A DNA stretch of 64,000 nt, taken from positions 1-64,000 of the forward strand of contig NZ_JAJQKI010000006.1 in assembly GCF_023036475.1 (NCBI RefSeq). The letters are read 5' to 3'. Under the pieces are notes generated by a model that saw nothing but the letters and a program-made list of their open reading frames with translations, made no database searches and was not told the origin of the DNA. Below are positions 9,900 to 21,531 of the stretch, piece by piece (the stretch's first letter is position 1; every line of letters starts with the position of its first letter). Made by a program: the position numbers and the translations under genes. The DNA comes from Bacillus pinisoli (GTDB lineage: Bacteria; Bacillota; Bacilli; Bacillales; SA4).

Positions 9900-11287
9900 A
9901 TGAAGAATGTGGGATTTTTGGAATCTGGGGTCACCCAGATTCTGCCCAGATTACGTATTATGGTCTACACAGTCTGCAACACCGTGGACAAGAAGGTGCT
10001 GGGATTGTCGTAACAGATGGAGAGAAGCTAAAGACCATTAAGGGAACAGGCCTTGTTACTGAAGTGTTTAAGCAAGATGAAATGACGGATCTGTATGGTA
10101 AAGCGGCAATTGGTCATGTGCGCTATGCAACAGCTGGCGGTGGTGGTTATGAAAACGTACAGCCGTTATTATTCCGTTCACAAAGTGGAGGATTAGCACT
10201 TGCTCATAATGGGAATCTAGTAAATGCGAATGCATTAAAGCACCAGTTAGAAGGACAGGGAAGTATTTTTCAAACAACGTCTGATACAGAGGTACTAGCT
10301 CACCTTATTAAGCGTGGAGGCAATCTTCCTTTAAATGATCGTGTGAAGAATGCTTTGACGATGTTAAAGGGAGCTTATGCTTTTTTAGTTATGACAGAGG
10401 ATGAGATGATGATTGCCCTTGATCCACTTGGGATGCGTCCACTTTCATTAGGCCGTTTAGGTGATGCCTATGTGGTAGCTTCTGAAACGTGTGCATTTGA
10501 TGTTGTTGGAGCGACGTATGAGCGTGAAGTGGAGCCTGGGGAGTTAATCATTATTTCCGATGAAGGAATTCGTACGGAACGTTTTTCTGGCTTTCAAAGT
10601 CGTGCCATTTGTAGTATGGAATATATCTACTTTGCTCGTCCTGATAGTAATGTGGGCCGCATTAATGTTCACAGTGCGCGTAAGAACCTAGGAAGATGGC
10701 TAGCACTTGAAGCACCAGCAGAAGCAGATGTAGTTACAGGTGTACCAGACTCTAGTATTTCAGCAGCCATAGGGTATGCAGAAGCAATGGGCATTCCATA
10801 TGAAATTGGATTAATTAAGAACCGTTATGTCGGACGTACCTTCATTCAACCTTCCCAATCTCTTCGTGAACAAGGGGTTAAGATGAAGCTATCACCAGTT
10901 CGCGGAATTGTGGAAGGAAAGCGTGTAGTCATGGTGGATGACTCCATCGTACGTGGAACGACCAGCCGTCGGATCGTGAACATGCTACGTCAAGCAGGGG
11001 CAACAGAAGTGCACGTTCGTATCAGTTCCCCTCCCATTAAGAATCCTTGCTATTACGGAATTGATACATCGACAAGAGAAGAACTCATTGCCTCTTCAAG
11101 ATCAGTAGAAGAAATCCGTCAAATTATAGGCGCAGATTCTCTATCATTCATCAGTAATGAGGGCTTACTTAGTGCAATCGGACGTCCAGATATGGACGAA
11201 AATAGAGGGCAATGCATGGCATGCTTTACAGGCAAATACCCGACAGAAATCTTCCCAGACACGGTGCATCCGCACGAAAAGTGCTAG
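9875..11287 (+). CDS. purF: amidophosphoribosyltransferase PurF
   Basis: A 470-residue first committed enzyme of the pathway (PRPP plus glutamine to phosphoribosylamine). The 11-residue propeptide [11 protein letters not shown] precedes the catalytic Cys12, as in B. subtilis where it is removed. The PRPP loop [16 protein letters not shown] lies near residues 341-356. The four Cys positions that hold a 4Fe-4S cluster in the B. subtilis enzyme are conserved (AICSMEY, KNPCYYG, GQCMACF). ATG 9875 is chosen because AAAGGGGCGA precedes it and the propeptide then has the right length. Its start lies within purL. A 165-base gap with a long palindrome separates it from purM. Confidence 0.97.
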   Translation: MLAELKGLNEECGIFGIWGHPDSAQITYYGLHSLQHRGQEGAGIVVTDGEKLKTIKGTGLVTEVFKQDEMTDLYGKAAIGHVRYATAGGGGYENVQPLLFRSQSGGLALAHNGNLVNANALKHQLEGQGSIFQTTSDTEVLAHLIKRGGNLPLNDRVKNALTMLKGAYAFLVMTEDEMMIALDPLGMRPLSLGRLGDAYVVASETCAFDVVGATYEREVEPGELIIISDEGIRTERFSGFQSRAICSMEYIYFARPDSNVGRINVHSARKNLGRWLALEAPAEADVVTGVPDSSISAAIGYAEAMGIPYEIGLIKNRYVGRTFIQPSQSLREQGVKMKLSPVRGIVEGKRVVMVDDSIVRGTTSRRIVNMLRQAGATEVHVRISSPPIKNPCYYGIDTSTREELIASSRSVEEIRQIIGADSLSFISNEGLLSAIGRPDMDENRGQCMACFTGKYPTEIFPDTVHPHEKC

Positions 11288-11301
11288 TTGTAGTGGTTTA
11301 G

Positions 11302-11344
11302 CACTTTAAAGCATTGGGGGCCAGGCCCCCAATGCTTTAAAGTG
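11302..11344. repeat. GC-core palindrome, copy A (purF-purM gap)
   Basis: A perfect 43-bp palindrome: 21-base arms ending in GGGGGCC around a single A. Arms begin CACTTTAAAGCATT. One of four related palindromes in this window (others at 20581, 28867 and 35741) that share the TTAAAG/GGGGGCC frame but differ in the four bases next to the core, always with compensating change. This copy sits within an essential operon and could form a very stable RNA hairpin. Confidence 0.9.
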
Positions 11345-11359
11345 ATAGAGGATTTAGTG

Positions 11360-11390
11360 AAGAGACAAGTAAAGAGACAAGTAAAGAGAC
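11360..11390 (+). repeat. 12-bp direct repeat, 2.6 copies
   Basis: AAGAGACAAGTA occurs twice in tandem followed by AAGAGAC, between the palindrome and the purM ribosome binding site. It makes part of a spurious in-frame extension of purM. Confidence 0.7.
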
Positions 11391-11410
11391 TTAACATAAA
11401 AAAACAAAGT

Positions 11411-11432
11411 AAAGCGACGGGTACGTCGCTTT
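11411..11432 (+). other. hairpin just upstream of purM
   Basis: AAAGCGAC and GTCGCTTT pair around GGGTAC. There is no T-run, so it is not a good terminator. It ends about ten bases before the purM Shine-Dalgarno and could stabilise the downstream transcript or tune its translation. Confidence 0.5.
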
Positions 11433-11452
11433 ATGGCTATTGGGGGATGACG

Positions 11453-12493
11453 ATGGCGAACTCGTATAAGGAAGCTGGAGTTGACATAGAAGCAGGTTAT
11501 GAAGCAGTAGCACGGATGAAGAAGCATGTGGAGCGGACAAAGCGCAATGGTGTGTTAAGCAGCATCGGCGGGTTTGGCGGGATGTTTGATTTGTCTAGTT
11601 TAAACCTTAAGGAACCCGTTCTCGTTTCTGGTACTGATGGGGTGGGTACGAAGTTAATGCTTGCCTTTATGATGGATCAGCATGATACGATCGGTATTGA
11701 TGCCGTAGCGATGTGTGTGAATGATATTGTTGTTCAAGGGGCAGAGCCTTTATTTTTCCTTGACTACATCGCATGTGGGAAGGCACTTCCTGAGAAGATT
11801 GAAGCGATTGTGAAGGGAATATCTGATGGCTGTGAGCAGGCCGGATGTGCGCTTGTTGGTGGAGAGACGGCTGAAATGCCAGGAATGTATGATATCGAAG
11901 AATATGATCTAGCGGGCTTTGCTGTAGGGGCTGTAGAAAAATCGAATATCGTGACAGGTGCTACTATAAAACAGGGCGATTGTTTGATTGGTTTGACTAG
12001 TAACGGACTTCATAGTAACGGATTTTCGCTAGTAAGAAGAATTCTACTTGAGAAGGCTGGTTTCCAGTTAGATCAAGAAGTAGAAGGTCTTGAAGGCCCA
12101 CTCGGTAAGGAATTATTAAAGCCTACTCGTATTTATGTAAAGCCACTTCTACACGTGATGAAAAAGTTCCAGATTAAAGGAATGGCTCATATTACAGGTG
12201 GTGGTTTTATTGAAAACATCCCGAGAATGCTACCTGAAAACCTAGGGGCGGAAATTGATCATGGTTCATGGCCTATTCCTGCTATCTTTAGTGTATTACA
12301 GCGTGAAGGAGAACTTTCTCAGGAAGAGATGTTCAATATCTTCAACATGGGTATCGGTATGGTGTTAGCTGTAGACGAAGAGGATCTCATTTCCGTTATT
12401 CGTGAGCTAGAAAGTCAAGGAGAACAACCTTTTATCATAGGTCGCGTTAAAGAAGGAACAGGTGTTACATTCGGTGGGGGCACGCTAGAATGA
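11453..12493 (+). CDS. purM: AIR synthase PurM
   Basis: A 346-residue ATP-dependent cyclo-ligase converting FGAM to AIR. Visible motifs are GGFGGMFDL (about residues 42-50), [24 protein letters not shown] and [15 protein letters not shown]. The length equals the B. subtilis enzyme when ATG 11453 is used, with GGGGG six bases upstream; the longer frame from 11342 runs through repeats and is rejected. It overlaps purN by four bases. Confidence 0.97.
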   Translation: MANSYKEAGVDIEAGYEAVARMKKHVERTKRNGVLSSIGGFGGMFDLSSLNLKEPVLVSGTDGVGTKLMLAFMMDQHDTIGIDAVAMCVNDIVVQGAEPLFFLDYIACGKALPEKIEAIVKGISDGCEQAGCALVGGETAEMPGMYDIEEYDLAGFAVGAVEKSNIVTGATIKQGDCLIGLTSNGLHSNGFSLVRRILLEKAGFQLDQEVEGLEGPLGKELLKPTRIYVKPLLHVMKKFQIKGMAHITGGGFIENIPRMLPENLGAEIDHGSWPIPAIFSVLQREGELSQEEMFNIFNMGIGMVLAVDEEDLISVIRELESQGEQPFIIGRVKEGTGVTFGGGTLE

Positions 12494-13068
12494 GCCGAAT
12501 AGCTATTTTTGCTTCAGGCTCTGGTAGTAATTTTCAAGCAATTGTTGATGCTACAAAAGCTGGAACCCTTCAAGCTAAAGTGTCACTCTTAGTTTGTGAC
12601 AAGCAAGAAGCGAAGGTAGTCGACCGAGCTAAGAAAGCAAGCATTCCTTCTTTTGTCGCAACTCCTCAATCGTTTCATTCAAAATCGCTATACGAGGAAG
12701 CCATCCTAGAAAAACTACAGGAACATCAAGTGGAGTGGATTATATTGGCCGGCTATATGCGCTTAATTGGGGAGACTCTTTTACGAGCGTACGAAGGCAA
12801 AATCGTAAATATACATCCCTCTCTTTTACCAGCTTTCCAAGGCAAGGATGCAATCGGGCAAGCGCTTCAGGCTGGAGTTAAAGAAACAGGGGTAACCGTT
12901 CATTTTGTAGATGAAGGGATGGACACAGGGCCCATTATTGCAAAAGAACAGGTTCACATAGACGAACAGGAAACACACGAAAGTTTACAAAAAAAAATTC
13001 AAGCAGTTGAACATGTTTTATATCCAAAAACAATTCAGGCATTGCTAACCGGAGGTAATCATACATGA
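12490..13068 (+). CDS. purN: phosphoribosylglycinamide formyltransferase PurN
   Basis: A 192-residue folate-dependent GAR transformylase. The phosphate loop [10 protein letters not shown] (residues 9-18), the catalytic block [10 protein letters not shown] (about 105-114) and [13 protein letters not shown] (about 136-148) are present. It starts in an ATGA overlap with purM and ends in an ATGA overlap with purH. Confidence 0.96.
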   Translation: MSRIAIFASGSGSNFQAIVDATKAGTLQAKVSLLVCDKQEAKVVDRAKKASIPSFVATPQSFHSKSLYEEAILEKLQEHQVEWIILAGYMRLIGETLLRAYEGKIVNIHPSLLPAFQGKDAIGQALQAGVKETGVTVHFVDEGMDTGPIIAKEQVHIDEQETHESLQKKIQAVEHVLYPKTIQALLTGGNHT

Positions 13069-14603
13069 CGATTAAAAGAGCACTCATTAGTGTATCTGAT
13101 AAAGCGGGCTTAGTTCCTTTTGTTAAGAGCTTAGTTGAACAAGGAGTAGAAATTATTTCTACAGGAGGTACGAGTAAGCTATTAGAACAGAATGGGGTTA
13201 AAGTGATTGGCATCCAAGAGGTAACTAACTTTCCAGAAATGCTAGATGGACGTGTAAAAACACTTCATCCTATGATCCATGGTGGTCTTTTAGGTGTACG
13301 TGATAATGAAGAACATACACAAACAATGGATGCACATGGAATTGTACCAATTGATTTAGTCGTGGTGAACTTATATCCATTTAAAGAAACGATTCAAAAG
13401 ACAGATGTGACGTATGCGGATGCGATTGAAAATATTGATATCGGTGGTCCTTCTATGCTTCGTTCAGCTGCGAAAAATCACCGTTTTGTTACAGTGGTGG
13501 TAGATCCGTCTGATTATGAGGTAGTACTTCATGAGCTTTCAAGTAAAAATGAAGTAACGTTTGAAACGAAGCAACGACTTGCAGCTAAAGTTTTCCGTCA
13601 CACGGCTGCTTATGATGCGCTAATTGCAGATTATTTAACAAAACAGGTGGGAGAAGAAGCTCCTGAATCCTTAACGGTAACATTCGAAAAGAAGCAGGAC
13701 TTACGTTATGGAGAAAATCCACATCAAAAGGCTGCGTTTTACCAAAATTCTTTACCAGTTCAGGGGTCTATCTCTTCCGCTACACAATTGCATGGTAAAG
13801 AATTATCATATAACAATATTAATGATGCTGATGCAGCCCTAACCATTGTGAAAGAGTTTAAAGACCCTGCAGTTGTAGCTGTTAAGCATATGAATCCGTG
13901 TGGAGTAGGAGTCGGAGAAACAGTTTTAGCTGCCTACCAAAAGGCATTTGAGGCAGACCCAATCTCTATCTTCGGTGGCATTGTGGCTGCGAATCGACCA
14001 ATTGATGCAGATACTGCTTTGCTTTTAAAAGAAGTGTTCTTAGAAATTATTATTGCCCCTGCGTTTACAAAAGAGGCACTTGAAATATTAACAGCAAAGA
14101 AAAACCTTCGTTTACTACAAGTGGATGTGGACGCAAACCAAAGTATTGAGAAGCGTTTAACAACTGTAAGTGGTGGTGTACTCATACAGGAGAATGATCA
14201 TCTTTCATTCGATGATGCAACGATTACGGTACCAACAAAGCGTCAACCAACTGAAAAAGAATGGAAGGATTTAAAGCTAGCTTGGCAAGTTGTGAAGCAT
14301 GTAAAATCAAATGCTATCGTTTTAGCAAAAGATGATATGACAATCGGAGTCGGTGCTGGTCAGATGAACCGAGTGGGAGCAGCTACGATTGCGATTGAAC
14401 AGGCTGGTGAAAAAGCAACTGGTTCGGCATTAGGTTCTGATGCATTTTTCCCAATGGATGATACAGTGGAAGCTGCTGCAAAAGCGGGCGTAACAGCCAT
14501 TATTCAACCAGGAGGATCCATTCGTGACGAGGATTCTATTAAAAAAGCGGATGAATACGGTATTACAATGGTATTTACAGGGGTTCGACACTTTAAACAT
14601 TAA
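13065..14603 (+). CDS. purH: bifunctional AICAR transformylase / IMP cyclohydrolase PurH
   Basis: A 512-residue enzyme doing the last two steps to IMP. The N-terminal methylglyoxal-synthase-like cyclohydrolase domain ([39 protein letters not shown]) is followed by the transformylase domain with [13 protein letters not shown] (about residues 209-221) and KHMNPCGVG. Typical length. ATGA overlap with purN; purD follows 15 bases after the stop. Confidence 0.97.
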   Translation: MTIKRALISVSDKAGLVPFVKSLVEQGVEIISTGGTSKLLEQNGVKVIGIQEVTNFPEMLDGRVKTLHPMIHGGLLGVRDNEEHTQTMDAHGIVPIDLVVVNLYPFKETIQKTDVTYADAIENIDIGGPSMLRSAAKNHRFVTVVVDPSDYEVVLHELSSKNEVTFETKQRLAAKVFRHTAAYDALIADYLTKQVGEEAPESLTVTFEKKQDLRYGENPHQKAAFYQNSLPVQGSISSATQLHGKELSYNNINDADAALTIVKEFKDPAVVAVKHMNPCGVGVGETVLAAYQKAFEADPISIFGGIVAANRPIDADTALLLKEVFLEIIIAPAFTKEALEILTAKKNLRLLQVDVDANQSIEKRLTTVSGGVLIQENDHLSFDDATITVPTKRQPTEKEWKDLKLAWQVVKHVKSNAIVLAKDDMTIGVGAGQMNRVGAATIAIEQAGEKATGSALGSDAFFPMDDTVEAAAKAGVTAIIQPGGSIRDEDSIKKADEYGITMVFTGVRHFKH

Positions 14604-14618
14604 AGGAGAGGTCTTTAG

Positions 14619-15966
<1,348 letters not shown>

Positions 15967-15986
15967 AGAATCACTCCTTGTTATAC

Positions 15987-16016
15987 CCCCTTGCTAGTGA
16001 GCAAGGGGATTTTTTT
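15987..16016 (+). terminator. terminator of the purine operon
   Basis: CCCCTTGCT / AGCAAGGGG with an AGTG loop and a seven-base T-run, about 100 bases after the purD stop. The minus-strand small peptide gene begins between purD and this hairpin. Confidence 0.88.
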
Positions 16017-16086
16017 GGCTCTTTTCTAGAACTTTGTAAAAGTCAGGTTCTATACAGATACAACAACTAAACGAAAGCTGCTCTAT

Positions 16087-16341
16087 TTATGTTGGATTAC
16101 CAACAAATTGTTCTGTATCGTCTTCTTTATCACTTTGTTGAACTTGGTATTGCTGAAAAAGATAGGTAACTGGACAGAAGCGAACAATTCCTTCTCCTAT
16201 CTTCATAGCTGAAATAAGAGCGACGAGCAAATAGCTTTCACAGTAAGGTCTTTTTGCTAAACGAGCTGTTGACCAAGCGAGCATTGTGAACCCACATGTT
16301 AGCCTGATTAATGCATTTATTATCCCAATATTAGGTTTCAT
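16087..16341 (-). CDS. DUF2892 (YgaP-like membrane domain) protein
   Basis: An 84-residue protein with two hydrophobic segments (about residues 6-25 and 36-52), opening MKPNIGIINALIRLTCG and containing KIGEGIVRFCPVTYLF, the typical features of the DUF2892 inner-membrane domain. A GAGGTGAAAAA binding site precedes ATG 16341. The C-terminal 20 residues are acidic and soluble. It is single-gene, divergent from yerA. No function is established for stand-alone members. Confidence 0.8.
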   Translation of the reverse strand: MKPNIGIINALIRLTCGFTMLAWSTARLAKRPYCESYLLVALISAMKIGEGIVRFCPVTYLFQQYQVQQSDKEDDTEQFVGNPT

Positions 16342-16446
16342 TTTTTCACCTCAAATTATTTACATTTCTTTCTACCTTCTTTAATGCTTTACTCTGTCAA
16401 ATATGGTAGGATGGTATCAAGAGAAATGTAGAAAGGAGGAAAGTGG

Positions 16447-18189
16447 ATGAACGATCACCGATATCGCTGGAGAAATCTTCAATTACGCAGACATCTTGAT
16501 GTCATAGATGGTAAGTATCCACCGACGCTGGTATTAAAGAATGCCACCTTTCTTCACTCAGGTCTAAAGCAATGGCTTAAGGCCAATATATGGGTATATG
16601 AAGACCGGATCGTGTACATAGGTGACTTAATGCCTAAACAAGAGCTCAAAACTGATATAATTGACTGTTCGGAGCTATATTTAGTTCCAGGATATATAGA
16701 ACCGCATTCACATCCATTTCAAGTTTATAATCCCCATTCTATTGCTCAGTATTCATCACAGTTTGGGACGACTACACTAATAAACGATAACTTAGTTTTA
16801 TTTTCAGAGCTTTCCAAAAAGAAAGCGTTTACTTTAATGGATGAGTTTCAAGAGTTACCCCAGACCATTTTCTGGTGGTGCCGTTTTGACTCACAATCGG
16901 AGCTTGCTAATGAAGAAGAATTATTTTCTTCTCAGAATATAAAAGCATGGTTAGAAAGAGACGATGTGCTACAAGGTGGAGAGTTAACAGGTTGGCCAAG
17001 ATTGCTTGACGGGGACGATATGATGCTTCACTGGATGCAAGAGGCCAAGCATTATAAAAAACATATAGAAGGTCATTTTCCTGGAGCCTCAGAACGCACG
17101 TTAATGAAGCTGAAGTTGTTAGGAGCAGATTCTGATCATGAATCAATTTCTGGAAAAGATATCTATAACCGTTTAATGCACGGTTACCAAGTAACGCTTC
17201 GTTACTCTTCCATCCGACCTGATTTACCATATTTACTAGAGGAAATGAAGGCATTACAATTGCAAAGCTATGACTCACTTATGTTTACAACAGATGGGTC
17301 GACACCATCTTTCCATGAACAGGGTTTTATCGATTGTATGATTAAACTAGCCATTGATCACGGTATCCCTCTAATTGATGCCTATCATATGGGATCTTAT
17401 AATGTGGCAAAGTACTATCATCTAGATCACTATATGGGTCATATTGCGACAGGTAGAGTGGCCAATATTAATTTCTTAACCAAACAGGATGACCCTAAGC
17501 CTGTTCATGTCATGGCAAAAGGGAAATGGTTAAGACGTGATCATCAGCCTATTTACGAGAATTCCTCTTATTCATGGGAAAATAGCGGATTTAAACAGTT
17601 GTCTATTGATTGGGAGTTAACAAATGATGACCTTCAATACTCAATGGCACTCGGCATGAAAATGGAAAATGCCGTTATTATGAAACCATATTCTATCCAG
17701 TTTGACACTTCTGTTGATGAATTGTCAGAAGAACATGATGAAAGCTTTCTTCTACTCGTAGATCAAAATGGAAAATGGAGAATAAATACGCTCATTAAGG
17801 GATTTGCTAAAGGAATACATGGGTTGGCAAGCTCTTACTCCAGTACAGGAGATTTTATCGTGATTGGAAAGCGTAAAGATGATATGCTACTCGCTTTTAA
17901 ACGTATGAAAGAGCTTGGCGGGGGAATTGTGCTTGTTGAACATGGTCAAGTTATCTTTGAACTTGCTCTTCCACTTGCAGGAAGAATGTCTAAGTTACCT
18001 TTAGAAGAGTTAATTCCACTAGAGAAGCAGTTTAAGATTTTGATGAAAGAAAGAGGCTACTTATACTTAGACCCAGTCTATAGTTTATTATTCCTTTCCT
18101 CCACTCATCTTCCTTACATTCGAGTAACACCAATGGGGATCTACGATGTGATGAAGAAAATGGTACTCTTTCCTACTATAATGCGTTAA
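16447..18189 (+). CDS. yerA: YerA, adenine deaminase-like amidohydrolase
   Basis: A 580-residue cytoplasmic amidohydrolase related to adenine deaminase. The metal-binding PGYIEPHSHPF lies at about residues 84-94, and the C-terminal adenine-deaminase domain includes a GGGIVLV block at about residues 494-500. It follows the purine operon in the B. subtilis order as well. Conversion of adenine to hypoxanthine is the family reaction, but the activity of YerA itself is not established from sequence. GAAAGGAGGAAAGTGG precedes the ATG. A further SD-linked in-frame start is not seen. Confidence 0.85.
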   Translation: MNDHRYRWRNLQLRRHLDVIDGKYPPTLVLKNATFLHSGLKQWLKANIWVYEDRIVYIGDLMPKQELKTDIIDCSELYLVPGYIEPHSHPFQVYNPHSIAQYSSQFGTTTLINDNLVLFSELSKKKAFTLMDEFQELPQTIFWWCRFDSQSELANEEELFSSQNIKAWLERDDVLQGGELTGWPRLLDGDDMMLHWMQEAKHYKKHIEGHFPGASERTLMKLKLLGADSDHESISGKDIYNRLMHGYQVTLRYSSIRPDLPYLLEEMKALQLQSYDSLMFTTDGSTPSFHEQGFIDCMIKLAIDHGIPLIDAYHMGSYNVAKYYHLDHYMGHIATGRVANINFLTKQDDPKPVHVMAKGKWLRRDHQPIYENSSYSWENSGFKQLSIDWELTNDDLQYSMALGMKMENAVIMKPYSIQFDTSVDELSEEHDESFLLLVDQNGKWRINTLIKGFAKGIHGLASSYSSTGDFIVIGKRKDDMLLAFKRMKELGGGIVLVEHGQVIFELALPLAGRMSKLPLEELIPLEKQFKILMKERGYLYLDPVYSLLFLSSTHLPYIRVTPMGIYDVMKKMVLFPTIMR

Positions 18190-18255
18190 AATAAAAAAGT
18201 ATATTCTTCCTTCTTATTAGGGAATCTAGAAAAAAATGAAAAAGGTTGTGTCACA

Positions 18256-19311
18256 ATGAATCGAATCATTTTTCTGATTTCAGTCGTGTTTGTTTTACTG
18301 ATATCAGTTGGTTGTACTAAGGAAGAAGCGGAGCCGGTAAGTGGAGAAACGGATGTAATAGAAGAGTCAGTTGAGAATGAAGTGGAGGAAGAGGTAGAAG
18401 AGGCACCTGCTAACACCTATCCTTTAACAGGTATCGGGACAGATGATCTAGTAGATCAGCGAACTGTGGCGGTTATGGTCAATAATGACCCAAAAGCAAG
18501 GCCGCAATCGGGTCTTCATAAAGCAGACATTGTTTTTGAAGTGCTAGCTGAGGGTAATATCACTAGATTCTTAGCCATCTTTCAAAGCGAAACACCAGAG
18601 AAAATCGGTCCTGTCCGAAGTGCTCGGGATTACTATATTGAGTTAAGTAAAGGTTACGACGCTTTTTATGTAGCCCATGGTTATAGTCCAGATGCAGAAC
18701 AAATGCTACGCGCTGGAGAAGTGGATAGTATTAATGGAATGGCATATGATGGTATCCTTTTTAAGAGAGCGAAATTTAGAAAAGCCCCTCATAACTCGTA
18801 TATTACCTTTGAAAATATCATGAAGGGCGCAACTGAAAATAATTACGCCACCACCCATGATATTAAACCATTGCTTTTTAAAGATGCGAACGAACTCGAT
18901 TCTATTTCTGGTGAAGCTGCAGAGGCGGTAAAAGTCGCTTACTCAAAAGCCAATTTCACCATTGTAGATTATAAGTATGATACAGAAAAACAAAAGTACT
19001 ATCGTTACGCAGGAAATGAGCTGACAGAAGACTTAGATTCAAAAGAACCGGTTTTACTAGATAATATATTCGTAGTGGAAACAACTCATCAGGTGCTAGA
19101 TAGCGCTGGTCGTAGAGAGGTTGACCTTACTTCTGGTGGAGACGCCTACCTAATTCAGCGTGGTACTTTACAAGAGGTACAATGGAAGAATGTAGATGGA
19201 CGTATCCTTCCCTATCTTCAAAATGAGCCTGTCGAATTCGTTCCAGGTAAAACATGGGTCAATATCGTTGAAACTTTAGAAGATGTCACATTTTCTGGAG
19301 CCACGAATTAA
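18256..19311 (+). CDS. yerB: YerB, DUF3048 lipoprotein
   Basis: A 351-residue putative lipoprotein. The signal peptide ends in the lipobox ISVGC (Cys21), followed by an acidic low-complexity linker (residues 22-55), then two DUF3048 parts (MVNNDPKARPQSGLHKAD; RSARDYY; HNSY). Expected on the outer face of the membrane. Role unknown. It sits between yerA and yerC as in B. subtilis. Its stop codon is directly followed by a MITE-like repeat. Confidence 0.87.
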   Translation: MNRIIFLISVVFVLLISVGCTKEEAEPVSGETDVIEESVENEVEEEVEEAPANTYPLTGIGTDDLVDQRTVAVMVNNDPKARPQSGLHKADIVFEVLAEGNITRFLAIFQSETPEKIGPVRSARDYYIELSKGYDAFYVAHGYSPDAEQMLRAGEVDSINGMAYDGILFKRAKFRKAPHNSYITFENIMKGATENNYATTHDIKPLLFKDANELDSISGEAAEAVKVAYSKANFTIVDYKYDTEKQKYYRYAGNELTEDLDSKEPVLLDNIFVVETTHQVLDSAGRREVDLTSGGDAYLIQRGTLQEVQWKNVDGRILPYLQNEPVEFVPGKTWVNIVETLEDVTFSGATN

Positions 19312-19312
19312 T

Positions 19313-19491
19313 AAAGGCTCTTTTCTAAAACTTAGCTGCTTTTCAATCTCATATTCAGCAATTTTTCCATATTCAATATGATTAAACTGATTTCTAAAAG
19401 GTTAGAAAAGAGCAACTCTCTAGATTTAAAGCGGTGACTTTGTACTAACAAGTAAAAATTCGGCTTTTGGGATTTTTACGAAAACAGCCTT
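19313..19491. repeat. MITE-like repeat, copy a (long form)
   Basis: A 179-bp element starting AAAGGCTCTTTTCTAAAACTT and ending TTTTACGAAAACAGCCTTA. TTAGAAAAGAGCAAC near its middle is the inverse of the left end, and an inner palindrome GTAAAAATTCGG...GGGATTTTTAC is present. Related copies lie at 52003 (same orientation), 53313 and 61312 (opposite orientation). It has no coding capacity. Confidence 0.8.
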
Positions 19492-19555
19492 AACAAAATG
19501 GGCTTTTGAGATTATTAAATAAGCCATTATTTCTTAATGATAAGGGGTAAACTAC

Positions 19556-19858
19556 ATGCAAATTGAAAAACTACGCGGAAAAGAATTGGATCAACTATTT
19601 CGTTCGATTCTCTCCCTACAAGACTTAGAAGAGTGCTATCGATTTTTTGATGACCTTTGTACAGTTAACGAAATTCAATCGTTAGCTCAGCGTCTTGAAG
19701 TAGCTAGAATGTTACGAGAAGGGTTCACGTATCATAAGATTGAAACAGAAACGGGAGCAAGTACAGCAACTATTTCCCGTGTAAAGCGTTGCTTAAACTA
19801 CGGTAATGACGCATACCAAATGGCATTAGATCGAGTGTATGAGAAAGAACAAAAATAA
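19556..19858 (+). CDS. yerC: YerC, TrpR-like DNA-binding protein
   Basis: A 100-residue protein of the YerC/YecD group of the Trp repressor superfamily. The helix-turn-helix is at about residues 42-78 (EIQSLAQRLEVARML, then TYHKIETETGASTATISRVKRC). It is a cytoplasmic putative regulator with no known ligand or operator. It has a good AAGGGG site upstream of ATG 19556 and its own terminator. The MITE-like repeat separates it from yerB. Confidence 0.9.
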   Translation: MQIEKLRGKELDQLFRSILSLQDLEECYRFFDDLCTVNEIQSLAQRLEVARMLREGFTYHKIETETGASTATISRVKRCLNYGNDAYQMALDRVYEKEQK

Positions 19859-19866
19859 GAATAGTA

Positions 19867-19902
19867 AAGGCATAGAGTCATGGACTCTATGCCTTGTTTT
19901 TT
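19867..19902 (+). terminator. terminator after yerC
   Basis: AAGGCATAGAGTC and GACTCTATGCCTT pair around ATG, followed by GTTTTTT. Confidence 0.92.
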
Positions 19903-20087
19903 GTTCTCTATGTAAATGGATAGACGAAATAGAGTTGGATTTTACCCACAATAGAGTAGCACTGTTTTTTTACTATAATGTTTGTTACACAAGTAATACG
20001 CGAAATTTGTAACTATTTGTTTAGGTTAAACCTATAAAAACAGCTTCATACTAATTAAAGGTAGTAAATTTAGACAGGAGAAATCAT

Positions 20088-20585
20088 ATGGATAAACGAT
20101 ATGTAAAAGTAAATAAAGTTATTGAATATGACGGTGAAGGTGGGATGTTTTTATCCGACAGTGTCAACCATAACCAAGAAATTTATTTTACATTAGATGA
20201 TCATGGGCAACTTGATGAGATCTCAATCTTTCTAACCAACCGCGTATTTAATCTACTAATCAACAAAGAAGAAATGAAGCATATAGAAGAGCAAATTAAC
20301 GTGAAGAAATGGGAAGCTATTCCCTTTACTTTCAAACAAGTAGAAAAAATCATCTGGGATAACTATCCCGTCATTAAAAGGGTTCACTTCTCCATCTGCG
20401 AAAGTAATCTATTACTAACCGCTCACTATAAAGATTGGAAACTACATACAATTACCGCACCATTTCATAATACATTTACGAACCAACAAGAACATACCTT
20501 CCTCGCACTAAGCGAAGTGACTTTCTTAAAGGTCGACGAGAAAATAAAAGAAGAAATGGTGAAATCACAATCTAAAATAATTTAA
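20088..20585 (+). CDS. hypothetical protein
   Basis: A 165-residue soluble protein that I do not recognise. There is no signal peptide, membrane segment or known motif. Sequence is rich in aromatic and charged residues, with beta-like stretches (KVIEYDGEGGMFLSD, EIYFTLDD). An AGGAG site stands before ATG 20088 and a TATAAT at 19974-19979 may belong to its promoter. Its stop codon lies inside a 53-bp palindrome. It is inserted between yerC and pcrB and stands alone. Confidence 0.65.
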   Translation: MDKRYVKVNKVIEYDGEGGMFLSDSVNHNQEIYFTLDDHGQLDEISIFLTNRVFNLLINKEEMKHIEEQINVKKWEAIPFTFKQVEKIIWDNYPVIKRVHFSICESNLLLTAHYKDWKLHTITAPFHNTFTNQQEHTFLALSEVTFLKVDEKIKEEMVKSQSKII

Positions 20586-20633
20586 CACTGTAAAGGATCG
20601 GGGGCCTGGCCCCCGATCCTTTACAGTGTTAAA
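20581..20633. repeat. GC-core palindrome, copy B
   Basis: A perfect 53-bp palindrome centred on T20607. Arms read TTTAACACTGTAAAGGATC then GGGGGCC. It contains the stop codon of the upstream hypothetical gene. The four bases beside the core are GATC here versus ATTG, AATG and GATG in the other copies, all fully paired. Confidence 0.92.
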
Positions 20634-20764
20634 GAACTATGAACTATTTACATCCATACATCTGTACAAAAATAATTACCGGTAAAACCGGTCTGATTTG
20701 GAAAGGTGTTTTGTGATAGATTTTGTTATAATGTTACATGGAAATGAAATTTGGAGGCTCGTTC

Positions 20765-21457
20765 ATGTACGATATTAAAGAGTGGAAGCATGTATTCAAG
20801 TTAGACCCTAATAAAGAGATTAGCGATGTTGATTTAGAGAGGGTATGTGAATCCGGAACAGATGCGGTCATGATTGGCGGCAGTGATGGGGTGACAGAGG
20901 ACAATGTTCTGAACATGTTAGTACGTGTAAGGCGTTATTCCGTTCCCTGTATCCTTGAGGTTTCTACGGTTGATTCCATTACACCTGGTTATGATTTTTA
21001 TTTTGTACCAACTGTGTTGAATAGTCGTGATCGGAAGTGGATTCTAGACCTTCACCACAAGGCATTACTAGAATTTGGGGATATTATGAATTGGGACGAG
21101 ATTTATGCAGAGGGTTACTGTGTGTTAAATCCAGATTCTAAGGTTGCACAGTTAACTGATGCTCATACTTCTCTAAGTGAGGAAGAAGTCATTGCATATG
21201 CTAGAATGGCTGATAAATTATTACATTTACCTATTTTCTATTTAGAATTTAGTGGAATATATGGAGACCCAACTCTTGTGAGAAATGTGAATGCTGTTTT
21301 AGAAACGAGCAGACTGTTTTATGGTGGCGGTATTGAATCAATAGAACAGGCAAAAGAAATGGCAGAAGCAGCAGATACGGTAGTTGTAGGCAATCTTATC
21401 TATACAGATATGGACCAAGCAATCAAAACAGTACGTGCGGTGAAAGAGCGCGCATAG
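20765..21457 (+). CDS. pcrB: heptaprenylglyceryl phosphate synthase PcrB
   Basis: A 230-residue TIM-barrel prenyltransferase that joins glycerol-1-phosphate to heptaprenyl diphosphate. Visible blocks are [11 protein letters not shown] (residues 6-16), [14 protein letters not shown] and FYGGGIES, the phosphate-binding loop near residue 183. ATG 20765 is chosen (GGAGG eight bases upstream, agreement with B. subtilis PcrB); an in-frame ATG at 20738 lies in front of that site. It is followed by pcrA, as in B. subtilis. Confidence 0.93.
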   Translation: MYDIKEWKHVFKLDPNKEISDVDLERVCESGTDAVMIGGSDGVTEDNVLNMLVRVRRYSVPCILEVSTVDSITPGYDFYFVPTVLNSRDRKWILDLHHKALLEFGDIMNWDEIYAEGYCVLNPDSKVAQLTDAHTSLSEEEVIAYARMADKLLHLPIFYLEFSGIYGDPTLVRNVNAVLETSRLFYGGGIESIEQAKEMAEAADTVVVGNLIYTDMDQAIKTVRAVKERA

Positions 21458-21531
21458 ATTTTTATTGATATATATAGTAAACTTAAAATAAGAACAATTG
21501 TTCGTTTTTAATATACGTAGGCGGTGAGAAC

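Noticed and set aside
11342-11452. N-terminal extension of PurM
   Set aside because: It reads through a palindrome arm, a direct repeat and a hairpin; the B. subtilis length is reached from ATG 11453.
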